A stretch of DNA of 64,000 nt from Hyphomicrobium sp. (GCA_019751875.1 JAIEMV010000002.1:1-64000), one strand, 5' to 3'. Positions 36,537-46,391 are shown, numbered from the stretch's first letter. Notes: a model not told the origin generated them from the letters alone. Program-made: numbers and translations.

Positions 36537-37940
36537 TTACCTGCGCCCGGGCAATTGCAGCGCAAGACACGGCCGCACGACGTGCGGGCTCGACAGCCGC
36601 TTGCGGTTGACCTGATAGATACGCGGGTAGGCAAGACCGGATCCGTAAAACCGTTCCGCTATGTCCCATAGTGTATCATCCGCGCCGGTCACATACCACC
36701 TGCGCCCGCGCCGGTGCACCACGCGGCCGTGTTCGCAAGGCCCGGAGAGCGAATTGGAATGCGCCTTCGCTGCCGCAATTGCCCGCGCGTCGCTCGCTGA
36801 CGTCTTGTCCGTGTCCGGCGGCTTTTCTCCGGGCAGAAAAAAGCGCTCCAACGTGATCGTTACCTTCTGCGGCGCTTTGATCGGTAACTCGGCGTCTTTG
36901 CGCGCTTTCGCGCGATCCGCCTCCTCCCTCGCCAACTTCAACCGTTCCAGTTCTTCAGCAATGCGCTTGTCGGCCTCGGCTTTCTTCCGCGCCAACTCAT
37001 CGGCCTGTCTGCGCTTCAATGCCTCTTTCTGAGCGGCCTCGGCCGCGGCCTTCTCGGCTTCTTCTGCCCTGCGCACCCGATCGGCTTCGGCACGTTCGGT
37101 CCTGCGCGCCTCAGCCTCTGCCCGCTCTTTCGCAATCACCTTTACAGCCGATTGAGCGTCGGCAGGCGGCACAATCGGCTCCGGATCAATGACTGCGTTT
37201 TGCGATTTCTCTTCCGGCAGATCTTTATCCTGCCGAAGGTCTGGCGCAGCCGTGTCTGACTTCGAAACGCGGAGTTTCTGCACGACCTCTTCCCGGTAAG
37301 ACTTCGCCGAGCGCTTCAACCACGCGATCACCACCCCCAGCGCACCTTCTCGCACGGTCTGGTCATTCTCTGTATTTGGCGCCCCGACAGCGGCGGCAGT
37401 TGATGCCGTCACCTGATCCGTTGGAGTTTGTCGTTGCGTGATGTCGTCGAACGCTTGCCCTGCACCCTCGGCGAGTTCTTCAGCGCGCAGACGCGTCGCT
37501 TGCTCCGTTTCGTTGAATGGTCCGTCGTGCTGAACCACGGCGCGCCTGCGGAGTTCTGAAGGAATCGCGACGCGAATTTCATCGCCGGCTGCGCGCCGAC
37601 CCGCCGCACCGGCTCGCGCCACTGCGCGCATCCAAAACGTGCCGGCCTTCAGCCCCGGCCTCAACGCAATCCGCCACTGCCCACTTTGCGCGACAGTCGC
37701 CACGCCCAGCGCGACATCGTCCGAGATGAGTTCCACGACATCTCCAGGGCGGCCCTCGCCCTCGATGTACGCTGCACCGCCTGGCTCAAAGATGACCTTG
37801 TCAATCGTCGGTGGAGCGGCGTCAGTCGGCAACTGCGCTGCTACGTGTGCACTCGAAAAAGCGAGATGACACGCTGCCATCACCGCAAAAGCTTTTCGCA
37901 GATGCGGCGTCCCTTGCTGCGTCACTCGCCGGCAGTTCAT
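36537..37940 (-). CDS. Exported LysM-domain protein with long coiled coil
   Basis: 467 aa. A signal peptide (AVMAACHLAFSSAHVAAQ) is followed by an Ig-like part with PGGAAYIEGEGRPGDVVELI and GQWRIALRPG, then an Ala/Glu/Arg/Lys-rich helix of about 110 residues (residues about 265-370), and a C-terminal LysM (YVTGADDTLWDIAERFYGSG, then YPRIYQVNR). LysM binds peptidoglycan. The order SP, Ig-like, coiled coil, LysM is often seen in Hyphomicrobiales, where the protein is presumably periplasmic. The ATG at 37940 is the longest start; later ones at about 37880 are possible. Confidence 0.85.
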   Translation of the reverse strand: MNCRRVTQQGTPHLRKAFAVMAACHLAFSSAHVAAQLPTDAAPPTIDKVIFEPGGAAYIEGEGRPGDVVELISDDVALGVATVAQSGQWRIALRPGLKAGTFWMRAVARAGAAGRRAAGDEIRVAIPSELRRRAVVQHDGPFNETEQATRLRAEELAEGAGQAFDDITQRQTPTDQVTASTAAAVGAPNTENDQTVREGALGVVIAWLKRSAKSYREEVVQKLRVSKSDTAAPDLRQDKDLPEEKSQNAVIDPEPIVPPADAQSAVKVIAKERAEAEARRTERAEADRVRRAEEAEKAAAEAAQKEALKRRQADELARKKAEADKRIAEELERLKLAREEADRAKARKDAELPIKAPQKVTITLERFFLPGEKPPDTDKTSASDARAIAAAKAHSNSLSGPCEHGRVVHRRGRRWYVTGADDTLWDIAERFYGSGLAYPRIYQVNRKRLSSPHVVRPCLALQLPGRR

Positions 37941-38128
37941 AGCCCGCGCCCGCTGTCTGCTGTCATACCCACGTTGTCCTGTCTGCTATAAGTCCATGAC
38001 GAACTTACGGCACAAGCCGGGCCGCATCAGAAATCGTCTATTATGGGAACGACTTGGACTTGGCCTCGATTTCTCTCGAGCGGTCTCCCATATAAAACGG
38101 CCGTGCCTATGCGAAGAGAGCACAACAG

Positions 38129-38800
38129 ATGAAAAACAACGGTTCCAGACCTCTCAATTCTTTGAACGGCTCATTAACCCTGAAACCCCACAGCGAACAC
38201 TACCGCCCCGCCCGCTCCGTCTGCGTTTATTGCGGTTCCGGCCATGGTACCAATCCCGCATACGCGGCAGCAGCGCGGATTCTTGGTCGTTCACTGGCAG
38301 AAGCTGGGGTCGGCCTCGTGTACGGCGGCGGAAGTCTCGGCCTCATGGGCGAAGTGGCCCGCGCGACGCTGGACGCCGGCGGCCATGTCACCGGCATCAT
38401 TCCCACGTTTCTCACCGAACGCGAACACATGCTGAAAGACGTGAACGATCTCATCGTCACGCGCGATATGCACGAGCGCAAGCAGCTCATGTTCGATCAT
38501 TCGGCTGCTTTTGTCGCCCTTCCCGGCGGAATCGGCACATTGGAAGAACTGGTCGAACAGCTGACGTGGTCGCAGCTCGGCCGTCACTCCAAGCCGGTTA
38601 TCCTCGCCAACATCGCCGACTTCTGGTCGCCCTTCCTCAATCTCCTTGCCCACATGCGCAATGAGACCTTCATCCGGCCGGGCCTCGAAGTCCGCTTCAA
38701 AGTCGTGCAGGAAGCCCAGCAAATAGTTCCCACTCTTCTATCGGCACTCGAAGTCGCACCCTCGACCCCGAACGACGACGCTGTCCTCGCAAAATTCTAG
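38129..38800 (+). CDS. LOG family protein (putative cytokinin riboside 5'-monophosphate phosphoribohydrolase)
   Basis: 223 aa. The Rossmann-like fold motifs are VCVYCGSGHGTNPAY, GLVYGGGSLGLMGEVARATL and the signature PGGIGTLEELVEQLTWSQLG with catalytic Arg/Glu. LOG enzymes cleave N6-modified AMP to the free base and ribose-5-phosphate; in bacteria they are often nucleotide 5'-monophosphate nucleosidases. An N-terminal 25-residue extension has no motif. It is monocistronic. Confidence 0.93.
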   Translation: MKNNGSRPLNSLNGSLTLKPHSEHYRPARSVCVYCGSGHGTNPAYAAAARILGRSLAEAGVGLVYGGGSLGLMGEVARATLDAGGHVTGIIPTFLTEREHMLKDVNDLIVTRDMHERKQLMFDHSAAFVALPGGIGTLEELVEQLTWSQLGRHSKPVILANIADFWSPFLNLLAHMRNETFIRPGLEVRFKVVQEAQQIVPTLLSALEVAPSTPNDDAVLAKF

Positions 38801-39033
38801 ATATGTTGGCGGCCCCGTCCGACCGTGCTGTCGCGGCCCGGCCGGAAGGGGCAAACCGATTCCCTCCCCCGCACAGGGAAAGGCATAGAGCATAAGGCCC
38901 TCGGTTCGCCGGAATACTCCGCTCCCCCGGGCGTTATTCCATTGCAGTGGCGCGGTCCACCTCAGCCACTTGCCCCGGTGGCGGGCGCGTGCCCGCCGGA
39001 GACCGCGCCACGTCCCCCGTTTACGAGGCTCGC

Positions 39034-40008
39034 ATGCTCAAAACCAAACGGACCGCCCTGCCGAGCCCCGGCCTGGTATCGCATAACGTAGCCCACTCGC
39101 TGACCATCCTGATCGGCCTCGGCTTCGCCGCGGGCCTCAGCGCCTATTTGATCGCCGGGCTTGCTGGGATCGTCACAGTGGCGATCGTCCTGGTCGCCCT
39201 GACGCTCGCCGCACCGCGCGTTCCCGCCGAAACCTTGATGCGCCTCTACTCCGCGCGCCTCGTACCCCTCGATGACAGCCAGTTGTCGAGCCTCGTCGAT
39301 GTGCTCGCCTGGCGCGCCGGCCTCGTGCAGCGGCCCGATCTCTACCTGATCCCGAGCATGACCCTGCACGCGTTCGCGGCCGGCACCCCCGCGCGCCCCG
39401 CGATCGCCATCTCTGAAGGGCTGGTCCGTCGACTGTCGTTGCGCGAATTGGCCGGCGTACTCGCACACGAGACGAGCCACATTCGCAACGGCGATCTCTG
39501 GATCATGGGGCTGGCGGATCTCGCCACCCGGGTCTTGCACGGGCTTGCCTATTTGGCCATCGCGCTCGCCGCCTATAACGCCGTCGCCTACCTCCGCGGC
39601 TTTGAGCAGATCGCCTGGACCGCCATCGCAATCCTCTATCTGACGCCCGCCGCCATCAATCTGCTACAGCTGGCCTTGTCGCGCGCCCGCGAATACGAGG
39701 CTGACCGTCTGGCGGCGGCCTTGACGGGTGATCCTGTGGGGCTCGCGTCCGCCCTGCGCCGCGTCGAGACGTATACGGGCCACTTCTGGGAGGACTTGAC
39801 GCCGCCTGTGCCGGCGCGCCGCGTGCCTCAGCCCTCCCTGCTACGGACTCACCCTCCGGCCGATCAGCGTGTCGCACGCCTGCTCGACCCGACCCACCTG
39901 CCCGCGGCCGACCCGCTCGTCATTACCGAACGGCCGATGGTGTCACTGGTCGGCATGGGACCGGCCTCATTGCGGCCACGTTACCGCTGGCTGGGCCTGT
40001 GGTACTGA
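39034..40008 (+). CDS. M48 family zinc metalloprotease (HtpX-like)
   Basis: 324 aa from ATG at 39034 (GAGG upstream); an in-frame GTG-like start upstream at 38947 is unlikely. Membrane helices at the N-terminus (LTILIGLGFAAGLSAYLIAG, IVTVAIVLVALTLAA) precede the protease domain with zinc motif LAHETSHIRNGD (HExxH) and the third ligand in AREYEADRLAAAL. Two more helices lie between them. HtpX-type proteases act in membrane protein quality control. The C-terminal 80 residues lack a clear domain. Confidence 0.92.
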   Translation: MLKTKRTALPSPGLVSHNVAHSLTILIGLGFAAGLSAYLIAGLAGIVTVAIVLVALTLAAPRVPAETLMRLYSARLVPLDDSQLSSLVDVLAWRAGLVQRPDLYLIPSMTLHAFAAGTPARPAIAISEGLVRRLSLRELAGVLAHETSHIRNGDLWIMGLADLATRVLHGLAYLAIALAAYNAVAYLRGFEQIAWTAIAILYLTPAAINLLQLALSRAREYEADRLAAALTGDPVGLASALRRVETYTGHFWEDLTPPVPARRVPQPSLLRTHPPADQRVARLLDPTHLPAADPLVITERPMVSLVGMGPASLRPRYRWLGLWY

Positions 40009-40179
40009 CGACACAGCGTCGCTAACGCATTAGCAACCTTGCGCTATTTCGCGAGGCCTACGTTCATCCCCTGTTCAGGGGCGAGCCGCGATACTGCCGG
40101 AATATCGCGGTCATTTCCGCGTGTCGCCGCTATACTCACCCGATGAGTCGCGGCGGCGTATGAACCTCCGGAGTCTGCC

Positions 40180-40569
40180 ATGGCCCCCGCCCTATCCCCT
40201 CGGCCGCACGCGCTGCGCATGTCCGCCCTTGCGCTCGCCGCCGTCTCGCTCGCGGCCACCGCTGTCCCCGCCCCGGCCCAGACGGTGTATCGTGAATTCG
40301 ACGACAGCGGGTTCGATGCCTTTCCGGGCGACGACGACGCCTACGAAGCACCCCTCCGCCGCCGTCCCAGCGCCGAAGACGACGACGACGAACGCTTCGA
40401 AAGAGACGAAACCGACAACGACAACGACGACTACGACACCGATTTCCCCGACGATCGCCAAGGCAACCTCGACTTATCCCCGCCCCGGGATGCAGTGCGC
40501 CGGGCGCCCCAGCCGCCGCCCTCAGTGAATGCCAAGCCGGACGAGAAGGCTTGGAAGCCGGCGCTCTGA
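40180..40569 (+). CDS. Hypothetical exported acidic protein, 129 aa
   Basis: A signal peptide (LALAAVSLAATAVPAPAQ) is followed by a strongly acidic, disordered stretch (AEDDDDERF, then DNDNDDYDTDFPDD). There is no catalytic motif. Acidic exported proteins may bind divalent cations or serve as chaperone-like spacers. It is 66 bases before meaB in the same direction. Confidence 0.6.
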   Translation: MAPALSPRPHALRMSALALAAVSLAATAVPAPAQTVYREFDDSGFDAFPGDDDAYEAPLRRRPSAEDDDDERFERDETDNDNDDYDTDFPDDRQGNLDLSPPRDAVRRAPQPPPSVNAKPDEKAWKPAL

Positions 40570-40634
40570 TCGCTCCGTGGACGGTGGGCCGCACCCCGTT
40601 GCACAGGTGAGCGGGGTCACGTACAGCGGACGTC

Positions 40635-41597
40635 ATGACCCGAGACGCCGCCACCGCCTCCCCCTCCACCGAGGACCTTCAGTCTCTCATAGCGCGCGTC
40701 ACCGCGCGCGAGCGTCGCGCTGTGTCAGAAGCCGTCACCGAACTCGAGCGCCTCTCGCCGCGCGCTCCGGCCCTCCTGCAAGCCCTGCAACCCCATCTCG
40801 GCCATGCGCTCGTCGCGGGCTTCACCGGTCCGCCCGGCGCCGGCAAATCAACGCTCGTCAACGCCGTCATCCGTGAATTGCGCGCAGCCGGAAAGACCGT
40901 CGCCGTCATCGCCGTCGATCCCTCGAGCCCCATCTCCGGTGGCGCGATCCTCGGCGATCGCATCCGAATGACAGCGGCTCTCGACGATGATGGCGTCTTC
41001 GTTCGCTCGCTCGCCTCGCGCGGCTATCTTGGCGGCCTTTCGCCCGCCGCCGTGCGCGTGATCGATGCGTTCGACGCAGCAGGCTTCGACATCATCCTTC
41101 TCGAGACCGTCGGCACCGGACAGAACGAAATCGATGTCGCAGAAGTGGCCGACGTTCGCGTCGTCATCTCTGCACCGGGTCTGGGCGATGACATTCAAGC
41201 CATGAAATCGGGCCTGCTCGAAATCGCCGACATTCTCGTCGTCAACAAGGGCGACCGCCCCGGTGCCGAACAAACCATGCAGCAGCTGGCCGGCGCCTTG
41301 TCGATCCGCGCCACCATCAGCGATAAAATTCCGGTTCTGAAAACAACGGCGACCTCGGGCGAGGGCGTCGATCGTCTGCTGTCCGAAATCGGCAAGGTCG
41401 GCGATCGCATTCGCGCATCGGGATCACAGACACGCCGCCGCCGCCGCGCCCGCTATCTCATCGCCCGCGCCGCCGCTGATCTCGTCGCGGCCCGCGTCCG
41501 CCGCGGCAACGTCAGTCGCCTCGACGATCTCGCCGATCGCGTGCTCGCCGGCACACTGTCTCCGGACGAAGCCGCCGCCACGTTGCTCAAGGATTGA
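40635..41597 (+). CDS. meaB: Methylmalonyl-CoA mutase-associated GTPase
   Basis: 320 aa. MeaB-type G3E GTPases protect methylmalonyl-CoA mutase and its relatives and help load adenosylcobalamin. Motifs: P-loop GFTGPPGAGKSTLVNAV, the switch region VIAVDPSSPISGGAILGDR, ETVGTGQNEIDVAEVADV and VVNKGD (NKxD). The mutase is not in the window. In Hyphomicrobiales it commonly supports the ethylmalonyl-CoA pathway. It converges with the pentapeptide gene, seven bases apart. Confidence 0.95.
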   Translation: MTRDAATASPSTEDLQSLIARVTARERRAVSEAVTELERLSPRAPALLQALQPHLGHALVAGFTGPPGAGKSTLVNAVIRELRAAGKTVAVIAVDPSSPISGGAILGDRIRMTAALDDDGVFVRSLASRGYLGGLSPAAVRVIDAFDAAGFDIILLETVGTGQNEIDVAEVADVRVVISAPGLGDDIQAMKSGLLEIADILVVNKGDRPGAEQTMQQLAGALSIRATISDKIPVLKTTATSGEGVDRLLSEIGKVGDRIRASGSQTRRRRRARYLIARAAADLVAARVRRGNVSRLDDLADRVLAGTLSPDEAAATLLKD

Positions 41598-41604
41598 CGA
41601 ACTT

Positions 41605-42411
41605 TCAGCGAATAACGCGGTCCGTGTTGCTCGCTTGTTCGAGCCCTGTCACCGTGTCGAAGCCCTTGGCTCCGGTGAACTTGGCCTCGTCCAAATTCGC
41701 ACCGGCAAAGCTGGCTCCGGTCACGTCCGCGCCAGAGAAATCGGCGCGCGTCAGATCCGCACCGTTGAAACGCACGCCTCGCACAATTGCATTGGTGAAG
41801 CTCGCAAAGCCCAACCGCCCGTCGGTGAAATCCGCGCCTTCCAGATTGGCACCGTCGAAGTCGCCGCTGAACAGACCGGCCCGCGCAAGCGACGTGTTCT
41901 CATCCCGCGGGTCCCGACTCGTGAACTGAGCGCCCTTGAGGTCCGCTCCTTTGAAGTCCGAAAAGTCGAACCGTCCAAAAAGCTTGGCCCCCGCCATCTT
42001 CGCACCGGTAAACTTCGGCGCCTCCGTCCAATTCGCGTCCGCCACGGTGAACGTGGAGTAGATGCTCGGCCGCAGGATCGTCACACCCTCCAGAATGGCG
42101 CCGCTGAAATCGGCCCGCGTGAGCGTCGCCCGGTCGAGCCGCGCGCCGCTGAGATCCGATCCCTTGAACACGACATCGGAGAGCTCGGCACCAAGCAGAT
42201 CGACCTTCGTCAGTCGTGCACCTTTGAAGTCGAGGCCAGCGAGATCGAGACCCGCCAAACTCTTGCCGGAGAAATCGATGGGCTTGCCGAGCTTCGCCTG
42301 AAACAGCGAGAAGGTGACATCCTTCGCTGTCAGATCGGCCGCATGCACCGCACCGACCGCTAGCGCTATGAAAGAGCAAAGCCCATATAGGACGGCAAAC
42401 ATTCGAGTCAT
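41605..42411 (-). CDS. Exported pentapeptide-repeat protein
   Basis: 268 aa from ATG at 42411 (CTGAGGCCCAAA upstream). A signal peptide ends near AVGAVHAADLTA. The rest is built of A(D/N)LxG-type pentapeptides, for example LDLAGLDFKGARL, DLSGARLDRATLTRADFSG and ADLTRADFSGADVTGASFAG, which form a right-handed quadrilateral beta-helix. Being exported it is unlikely to be a gyrase-protecting Qnr/MfpA protein. Function unknown. Confidence 0.88.
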   Translation of the reverse strand: MTRMFAVLYGLCSFIALAVGAVHAADLTAKDVTFSLFQAKLGKPIDFSGKSLAGLDLAGLDFKGARLTKVDLLGAELSDVVFKGSDLSGARLDRATLTRADFSGAILEGVTILRPSIYSTFTVADANWTEAPKFTGAKMAGAKLFGRFDFSDFKGADLKGAQFTSRDPRDENTSLARAGLFSGDFDGANLEGADFTDGRLGFASFTNAIVRGVRFNGADLTRADFSGADVTGASFAGANLDEAKFTGAKGFDTVTGLEQASNTDRVIR

Positions 42412-42497
42412 TTTGGGCCTCAGGCGCATCTGATGCACATATAGCGGCTGTCGCCGTCTGACGCCACAACCGCCCTGATCCTTAGGCGCCCTGATAC

Positions 42498-44108
42498 TTA
42501 GGCCGCCTCGGCCCCGTCGCGGAATAGTTTGTAATTGATGCTGTCGAGCAGGGCCTCGAAACTGGCATCGATGATGTTGGGCGAAACACCGACCGTGATC
42601 CACCGCTCACCCGTCAGATTGTCGTGTGTCTCGACCAGAACCCGCGTCACCGCTTCCGTTCCACCCGTCAAAATGCGCACCTTGTAATCGACAAGCTCGA
42701 TATCGTTGATGTGCTTCTGATACTTGCCCAGGTCCTTGCGCAGCGCCTGATCGAGCGCGTTGACCGGGCCATTGCCCTCTCCCACCGACCAAAGAGGCTC
42801 GGCGGCGCCATTCACATGCACCTTCACGATGGCTTCCGAAACGGTCACCAGCTTGCCGACCGCATTGTGCCGCCGCTCCACCATCACCCGGAAGCTATCG
42901 ACAGAAAAATACTGCGGAACATTCGAAAGCATCCGCCGCGCCAGGAGTTCGAATGACGCTTCCGCCGCTTCATACGAATAGCCGCCCGCCTCGCGGGCTT
43001 TCACTTCATCGAGCAGGCGCGTGATCCGATCGTCATCGCGTTCGGAGACAAACCCAAACCGCTCCAGCGCGGCCAGCACGTTCGAGCGACCAGCCTGCTT
43101 CGACACGAGCAACCGTCGCTCGTTTCCGACCGCCTCCGGACGGACGTGTTCGTACGTCTCGGGCTCTTTGAGAATGGCCGATGCGTGAATGCCGGCCTTG
43201 GTCGCGAATGCGCTCTCGCCCACATAGGGCGCATGGCGATCAGGTGCGCGGTTCAGCACTTCGTCGAGCACGCGGCTCGCATGTGTGAGCGTGCGCAGCT
43301 TCTCCGGCGTGATGCCCGTGTCGAAGAAGTTGGCGAACTCGCTCTTGAGCAGCAGCGTCGGAATGATGGATGTCATATTGGCATTGCCGCACCGCTCACC
43401 GAGCCCGTTCAGCGTGCCCTGGATCTGGCGCACGCCTGCCCGCACCGCCGCGAGCGAATTCGCCACCGCATTTTCCGTATCGTTGTGCGTATGAATGCCC
43501 AGATGCGCGCCGGGCACGACGGCCGCGACCTCGCTCACGATGCGCTCGATCTCGTGCGGCAGCGTCCCGCCGTTGGTATCGCACAGCACCACCCAGCGCG
43601 CTCCGGCCTCGTAGGCGGCCTTCGCGACACTCAGCGCATACGCCTTGTTGCCTTTGAAGCCATCGAAGAAGTGCTCGCAGTCGAGCATGGCCTCTTTGCC
43701 GGAGGCCACAACCGCCTTGATGCTGTCGGCGATGCCTTCGAGGTTCTCTTCGTTCGTGATCCCGAGCGCGACGCGCACGTGGTAGTCCCACGACTTGGCC
43801 ACCAGGCAAATGCTGTCCGCCGCCGACTGCAACAGCGCCTGAAATCCCGTATCGTTCGAAACGGACCGGCCGGCGCGCTTTGTCATCCCGAAGGCCGTGA
43901 ACCGGCTCGTCTCAAGCTTCGGCTTTGCCGTGAACAGCTCCGTGTCGGTTGGATTGGAACCGGGATAACCGCCTTCGATGTAATCGAGCCCCAGTTGATC
44001 GAGCACGCCGATGATGCGGCGCTTGTCAGCGATCGAGAAATCAACGCCCGTCGTCTGCGCGCCGTCGCGCAGGGTCGTATCGAACAGATAGAGCCGTTCC
44101 TTGGTCAT
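42498..44108 (-). CDS. cimA: (R)-citramalate synthase
   Basis: 536 aa from ATG at 44108 (GAGAGAG upstream). It condenses pyruvate and acetyl-CoA to citramalate, the first step of isoleucine synthesis from pyruvate. The LeuA-like barrel starts with [17 protein letters not shown], whose GAQTTGVDF is characteristic of CimA rather than LeuA, and includes IHTHNDTENAVANSL and NGLGERCGN. The C-terminal allosteric domain has INDIELVDYKVRIL and WITVGVSPNIIDASFEAL. It starts five bases after the third membrane microprotein in the cysS run. Confidence 0.96.
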   Translation of the reverse strand: MTKERLYLFDTTLRDGAQTTGVDFSIADKRRIIGVLDQLGLDYIEGGYPGSNPTDTELFTAKPKLETSRFTAFGMTKRAGRSVSNDTGFQALLQSAADSICLVAKSWDYHVRVALGITNEENLEGIADSIKAVVASGKEAMLDCEHFFDGFKGNKAYALSVAKAAYEAGARWVVLCDTNGGTLPHEIERIVSEVAAVVPGAHLGIHTHNDTENAVANSLAAVRAGVRQIQGTLNGLGERCGNANMTSIIPTLLLKSEFANFFDTGITPEKLRTLTHASRVLDEVLNRAPDRHAPYVGESAFATKAGIHASAILKEPETYEHVRPEAVGNERRLLVSKQAGRSNVLAALERFGFVSERDDDRITRLLDEVKAREAGGYSYEAAEASFELLARRMLSNVPQYFSVDSFRVMVERRHNAVGKLVTVSEAIVKVHVNGAAEPLWSVGEGNGPVNALDQALRKDLGKYQKHINDIELVDYKVRILTGGTEAVTRVLVETHDNLTGERWITVGVSPNIIDASFEALLDSINYKLFRDGAEAA

Positions 44109-44113
44109 CTCTC

Positions 44114-44245
44114 TCACCAAACGCCTGCAACCTTCAGAGCGACGACCACCGCCGCCGCCAGAACCGCAAGCTTCAAAATCAGGTAATACGTCCCGTGCCG
44201 TTCGAACGGCGGGCCCGTATCGTCGCCATCACGCTTCCCCGTCAT
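44114..44245 (-). CDS. 43-aa single-span membrane microprotein between GNAT gene and cimA
   Basis: The ORF begins with ATG inside the last codons of the GNAT gene (MTGKRDGDDTGPPFERHGTY) and ends KLAVLAAAVVVALKVAGVW five bases before cimA. One hydrophobic helix spans about residues 22-40, with a charged, hydrophilic N-terminal half. Overlap on both sides, consistent hydrophobicity and its place in an operon support a real gene. No family is recognised. Confidence 0.6.
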   Translation of the reverse strand: MTGKRDGDDTGPPFERHGTYYLILKLAVLAAAVVVALKVAGVW

Positions 44246-44753
44246 CGCCGTCCTCGCTGCGTTCCGCCGGTTCGTCGTTCAGTGTCTTCTTCATTGTCGT
44301 CGTGGCCAGCCACTCTCCGAAGCGCTCCACCGAATTCCGCTGCGTCGCCGTGTAGTCGCGTGCCTCGAAGAATTCCACGGCCGTCTCGGAGGCTTCGACC
44401 GTGATGGCCGCCGCCCCGCGTGCCTTAGCCAGCGTCTCCAGCGCGTCGCACAGGGCCGAACCGATCCCGGACCCCGCGTGATACGGGTGAACGTAGAGCA
44501 TGTCGAGGACGCTATCGTCTTTCAGTGAAGCAAATCCTGCCGGCTCGCGGTCCACATCGATCACGATCGTGGTCGTCTCCTCCAGCCGCTCCCGGAAAGC
44601 CTCCGCATCCTCCGCGAACGCCACCCACGCCGCCCGCTGATCTTCATCATAATCCTCCTGCGTTAACTCCTCGACACTGGCCGCGAAGAGTTCGCGCAGC
44701 GCGAGCGTGTCAGCCGGCAGGAACGGCCGCAGTGGATAGCCGGTTCGGGTCAT
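44229..44753 (-). CDS. GNAT family N-acetyltransferase
   Basis: 174 aa from ATG at 44753, which overlaps the preceding microprotein stop (ATGA). The GNAT fold is visible: LRPFLPADTLALRELF at the N-terminus, ASLKDDSVLDMLYVHPYHAG (beta 4) and the acetyl-CoA loop AGSGIGSALCDALETLA, then FFEARDYT. The C-terminal tail is acidic. Substrate unknown; possibly a protein or small molecule N-acetyltransferase. Confidence 0.93.
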   Translation of the reverse strand: MTRTGYPLRPFLPADTLALRELFAASVEELTQEDYDEDQRAAWVAFAEDAEAFRERLEETTTIVIDVDREPAGFASLKDDSVLDMLYVHPYHAGSGIGSALCDALETLAKARGAAAITVEASETAVEFFEARDYTATQRNSVERFGEWLATTTMKKTLNDEPAERSEDGDDGEA

Positions 44754-44875
44754 GGCGCAAAGCTCACCGGAAGAAGGCCCATCACCACCGCGGCCACCAG
44801 CACGATGACGGCAACGATGACGAGCGCCAGAAGCCGCCCGATCGACCGCCCGACGGCGTTCGAGGCATTGCGCAT
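44750..44875 (-). CDS. 41-aa membrane microprotein, second after cysS
   Basis: The product starts [20 protein letters not shown] and ends VVMGLLPVSFAP, with a single long hydrophobic helix. GGAG lies eight bases upstream of the ATG. Its ATG overlaps the stop of the preceding microprotein (TAATG), and its own stop overlaps the GNAT start (ATGA). Coupled translation is therefore likely. Family not recognised. Confidence 0.62.
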   Translation of the reverse strand: MRNASNAVGRSIGRLLALVIVAVIVLVAAVVMGLLPVSFAP

Positions 44876-45003
44876 TATTTGCTCTCCGTGAACGCGAACT
44901 CCAAGAGCCCGAACGACCACGCCGCCAACGCAAGCGCCGTCAGGATCATGCCGATCCCCACGAGCCGCAGCCCCCACCGCACCGCCTTCGATTCCGTCGT
45001 CAT
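44875..45003 (-). CDS. 42-aa membrane microprotein, first after cysS
   Basis: The ATG overlaps the cysS stop (ATGA). The product begins [20 protein letters not shown] and ends [13 protein letters not shown]. It has one hydrophobic helix (residues about 10-34) and charged ends, so it should sit in the inner membrane. With the neighbouring 41-aa ORF it forms a pair of membrane microproteins directly coupled to a tRNA synthetase gene. Confidence 0.62.
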   Translation of the reverse strand: MTTESKAVRWGLRLVGIGMILTALALAAWSFGLLEFAFTESK

Positions 45004-46391
45004 CGCTGAAGCTCCCACGTCGTTTCGATCTCGCCGGTATCCCTGTTCTTCGTGTCCTTCAGCGTCACACCCATCGCAGCCAGCTCATCCCGGATGCGAT
45101 CGCTCTCTGTGAAGTCCTTCCGCTTGCGCGCTTCGAGCCGCGCCGCAATCAGCGGCTCCACCTTGTCCGCTATCGTATGCGCCTCGGCTAACTGAGCCGC
45201 TTCACGGGCTTTAAGCGTTTCACCCGAAAAGCCGAGAAAGTTGAGCGCCCATCCGAGTGCAAGGTGATCGTCTGCTTTATCCAATTTGTGTAATTCGGCC
45301 AACGCTAGAGGCGTATTCAAGTCATCGCCAAGCGCGTCGATGATCGGCTGGACACGAAAGCTTGGTGGCAAAGTCTCAAGTGCTGCGAAAGGGTACCAAG
45401 AGGTCAATATAGCCTGGGATTGCTCCAGGCTCTTCTTGGTCCAGTCAATCGGTTGCCTATAATGCGTGCGCAGCATGTTGAAGCGCAGCACTTCGCCCGG
45501 CCAACCCTCGTCCAGCAGTTGCCGGATCGTGATGAAGTTGCCGAGCGACTTCGACATCTTCTCGCCTTCCACTTGCAGGAAGCCGTTGTGCATCCACACC
45601 CGCGCCATCACGTCGGTGCCGTGCGCGCACCGCGACTGCGCGATCTCGTTTTCATGGTGCGGAAACGTCAGATCGATCCCGCCGCCGTGGATGTCGAACA
45701 CGTCGCCGAGATGCTTGCCCGCCATCGCCGAGCACTCGATATGCCAGCCCGGCCGCCCAGCCGTTGCGATGCCTGCCGGCGACGGCCACGCGGGTTCTCC
45801 CGGCTTGGAAGGCTTCCACAGCACGAAGTCCATCGGCCCTTTCTTGTAGGGCGCCACCTCGACGCGCGAACCGGCTTCCATTTCCTCCAGAGACCGGTTC
45901 GACAGCTTCCCGTAATCGGCCATCGACGAGACGTCGAACAGCACATGATCGGCCGCGACATAGGCATGTCCCTTGGCGACAAGCTGATCGCAGAGCTGAA
46001 CCATCTCGACGATATGCTCGGTCGCCCGCGGTTCCACCGTCGGCGGCAGCACGCCGAGAGCGGCGATGTCCTTGTGGAACTGCGCCGCGGTCTCTTCCGT
46101 CAGCTTGCGGATGCCCACCTCGGGCGCGAGATCCGGATATCGCTCGGCCGCGCGCGCGTTGATCTTGTCGTCCACGTCGGTAATGTTGCGGACGTAGGTC
46201 ACATGCTGGGCGCCGTAGATCTCTCTCAGCAGCCGGAACAGCACATCGAAAACGATGACCGGACGCGCATTGCCGATATGCGCGAAATCGTAGACCGTGG
46301 GCCCGCACACATACATCCGAACATTGTCCGGATCGATCGGCTGAAACGGCTCCTTTTGGCGCGTCAGCGTGTTGTAGAGCCTAAGTGACAT
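45000..46391 (-). CDS. cysS: Cysteinyl-tRNA synthetase
   Basis: 463 aa. Class I synthetase with a zinc site and motifs [18 protein letters not shown] (HIGH variant), [20 protein letters not shown] and the KMSKS motif [13 protein letters not shown]. It charges tRNA-Cys in the cytoplasm. It heads the overlapping minus-strand run that continues with two membrane microproteins, a GNAT protein, a third microprotein and cimA. Confidence 0.98.
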   Translation of the reverse strand: MSLRLYNTLTRQKEPFQPIDPDNVRMYVCGPTVYDFAHIGNARPVIVFDVLFRLLREIYGAQHVTYVRNITDVDDKINARAAERYPDLAPEVGIRKLTEETAAQFHKDIAALGVLPPTVEPRATEHIVEMVQLCDQLVAKGHAYVAADHVLFDVSSMADYGKLSNRSLEEMEAGSRVEVAPYKKGPMDFVLWKPSKPGEPAWPSPAGIATAGRPGWHIECSAMAGKHLGDVFDIHGGGIDLTFPHHENEIAQSRCAHGTDVMARVWMHNGFLQVEGEKMSKSLGNFITIRQLLDEGWPGEVLRFNMLRTHYRQPIDWTKKSLEQSQAILTSWYPFAALETLPPSFRVQPIIDALGDDLNTPLALAELHKLDKADDHLALGWALNFLGFSGETLKAREAAQLAEAHTIADKVEPLIAARLEARKRKDFTESDRIRDELAAMGVTLKDTKNRDTGEIETTWELQR

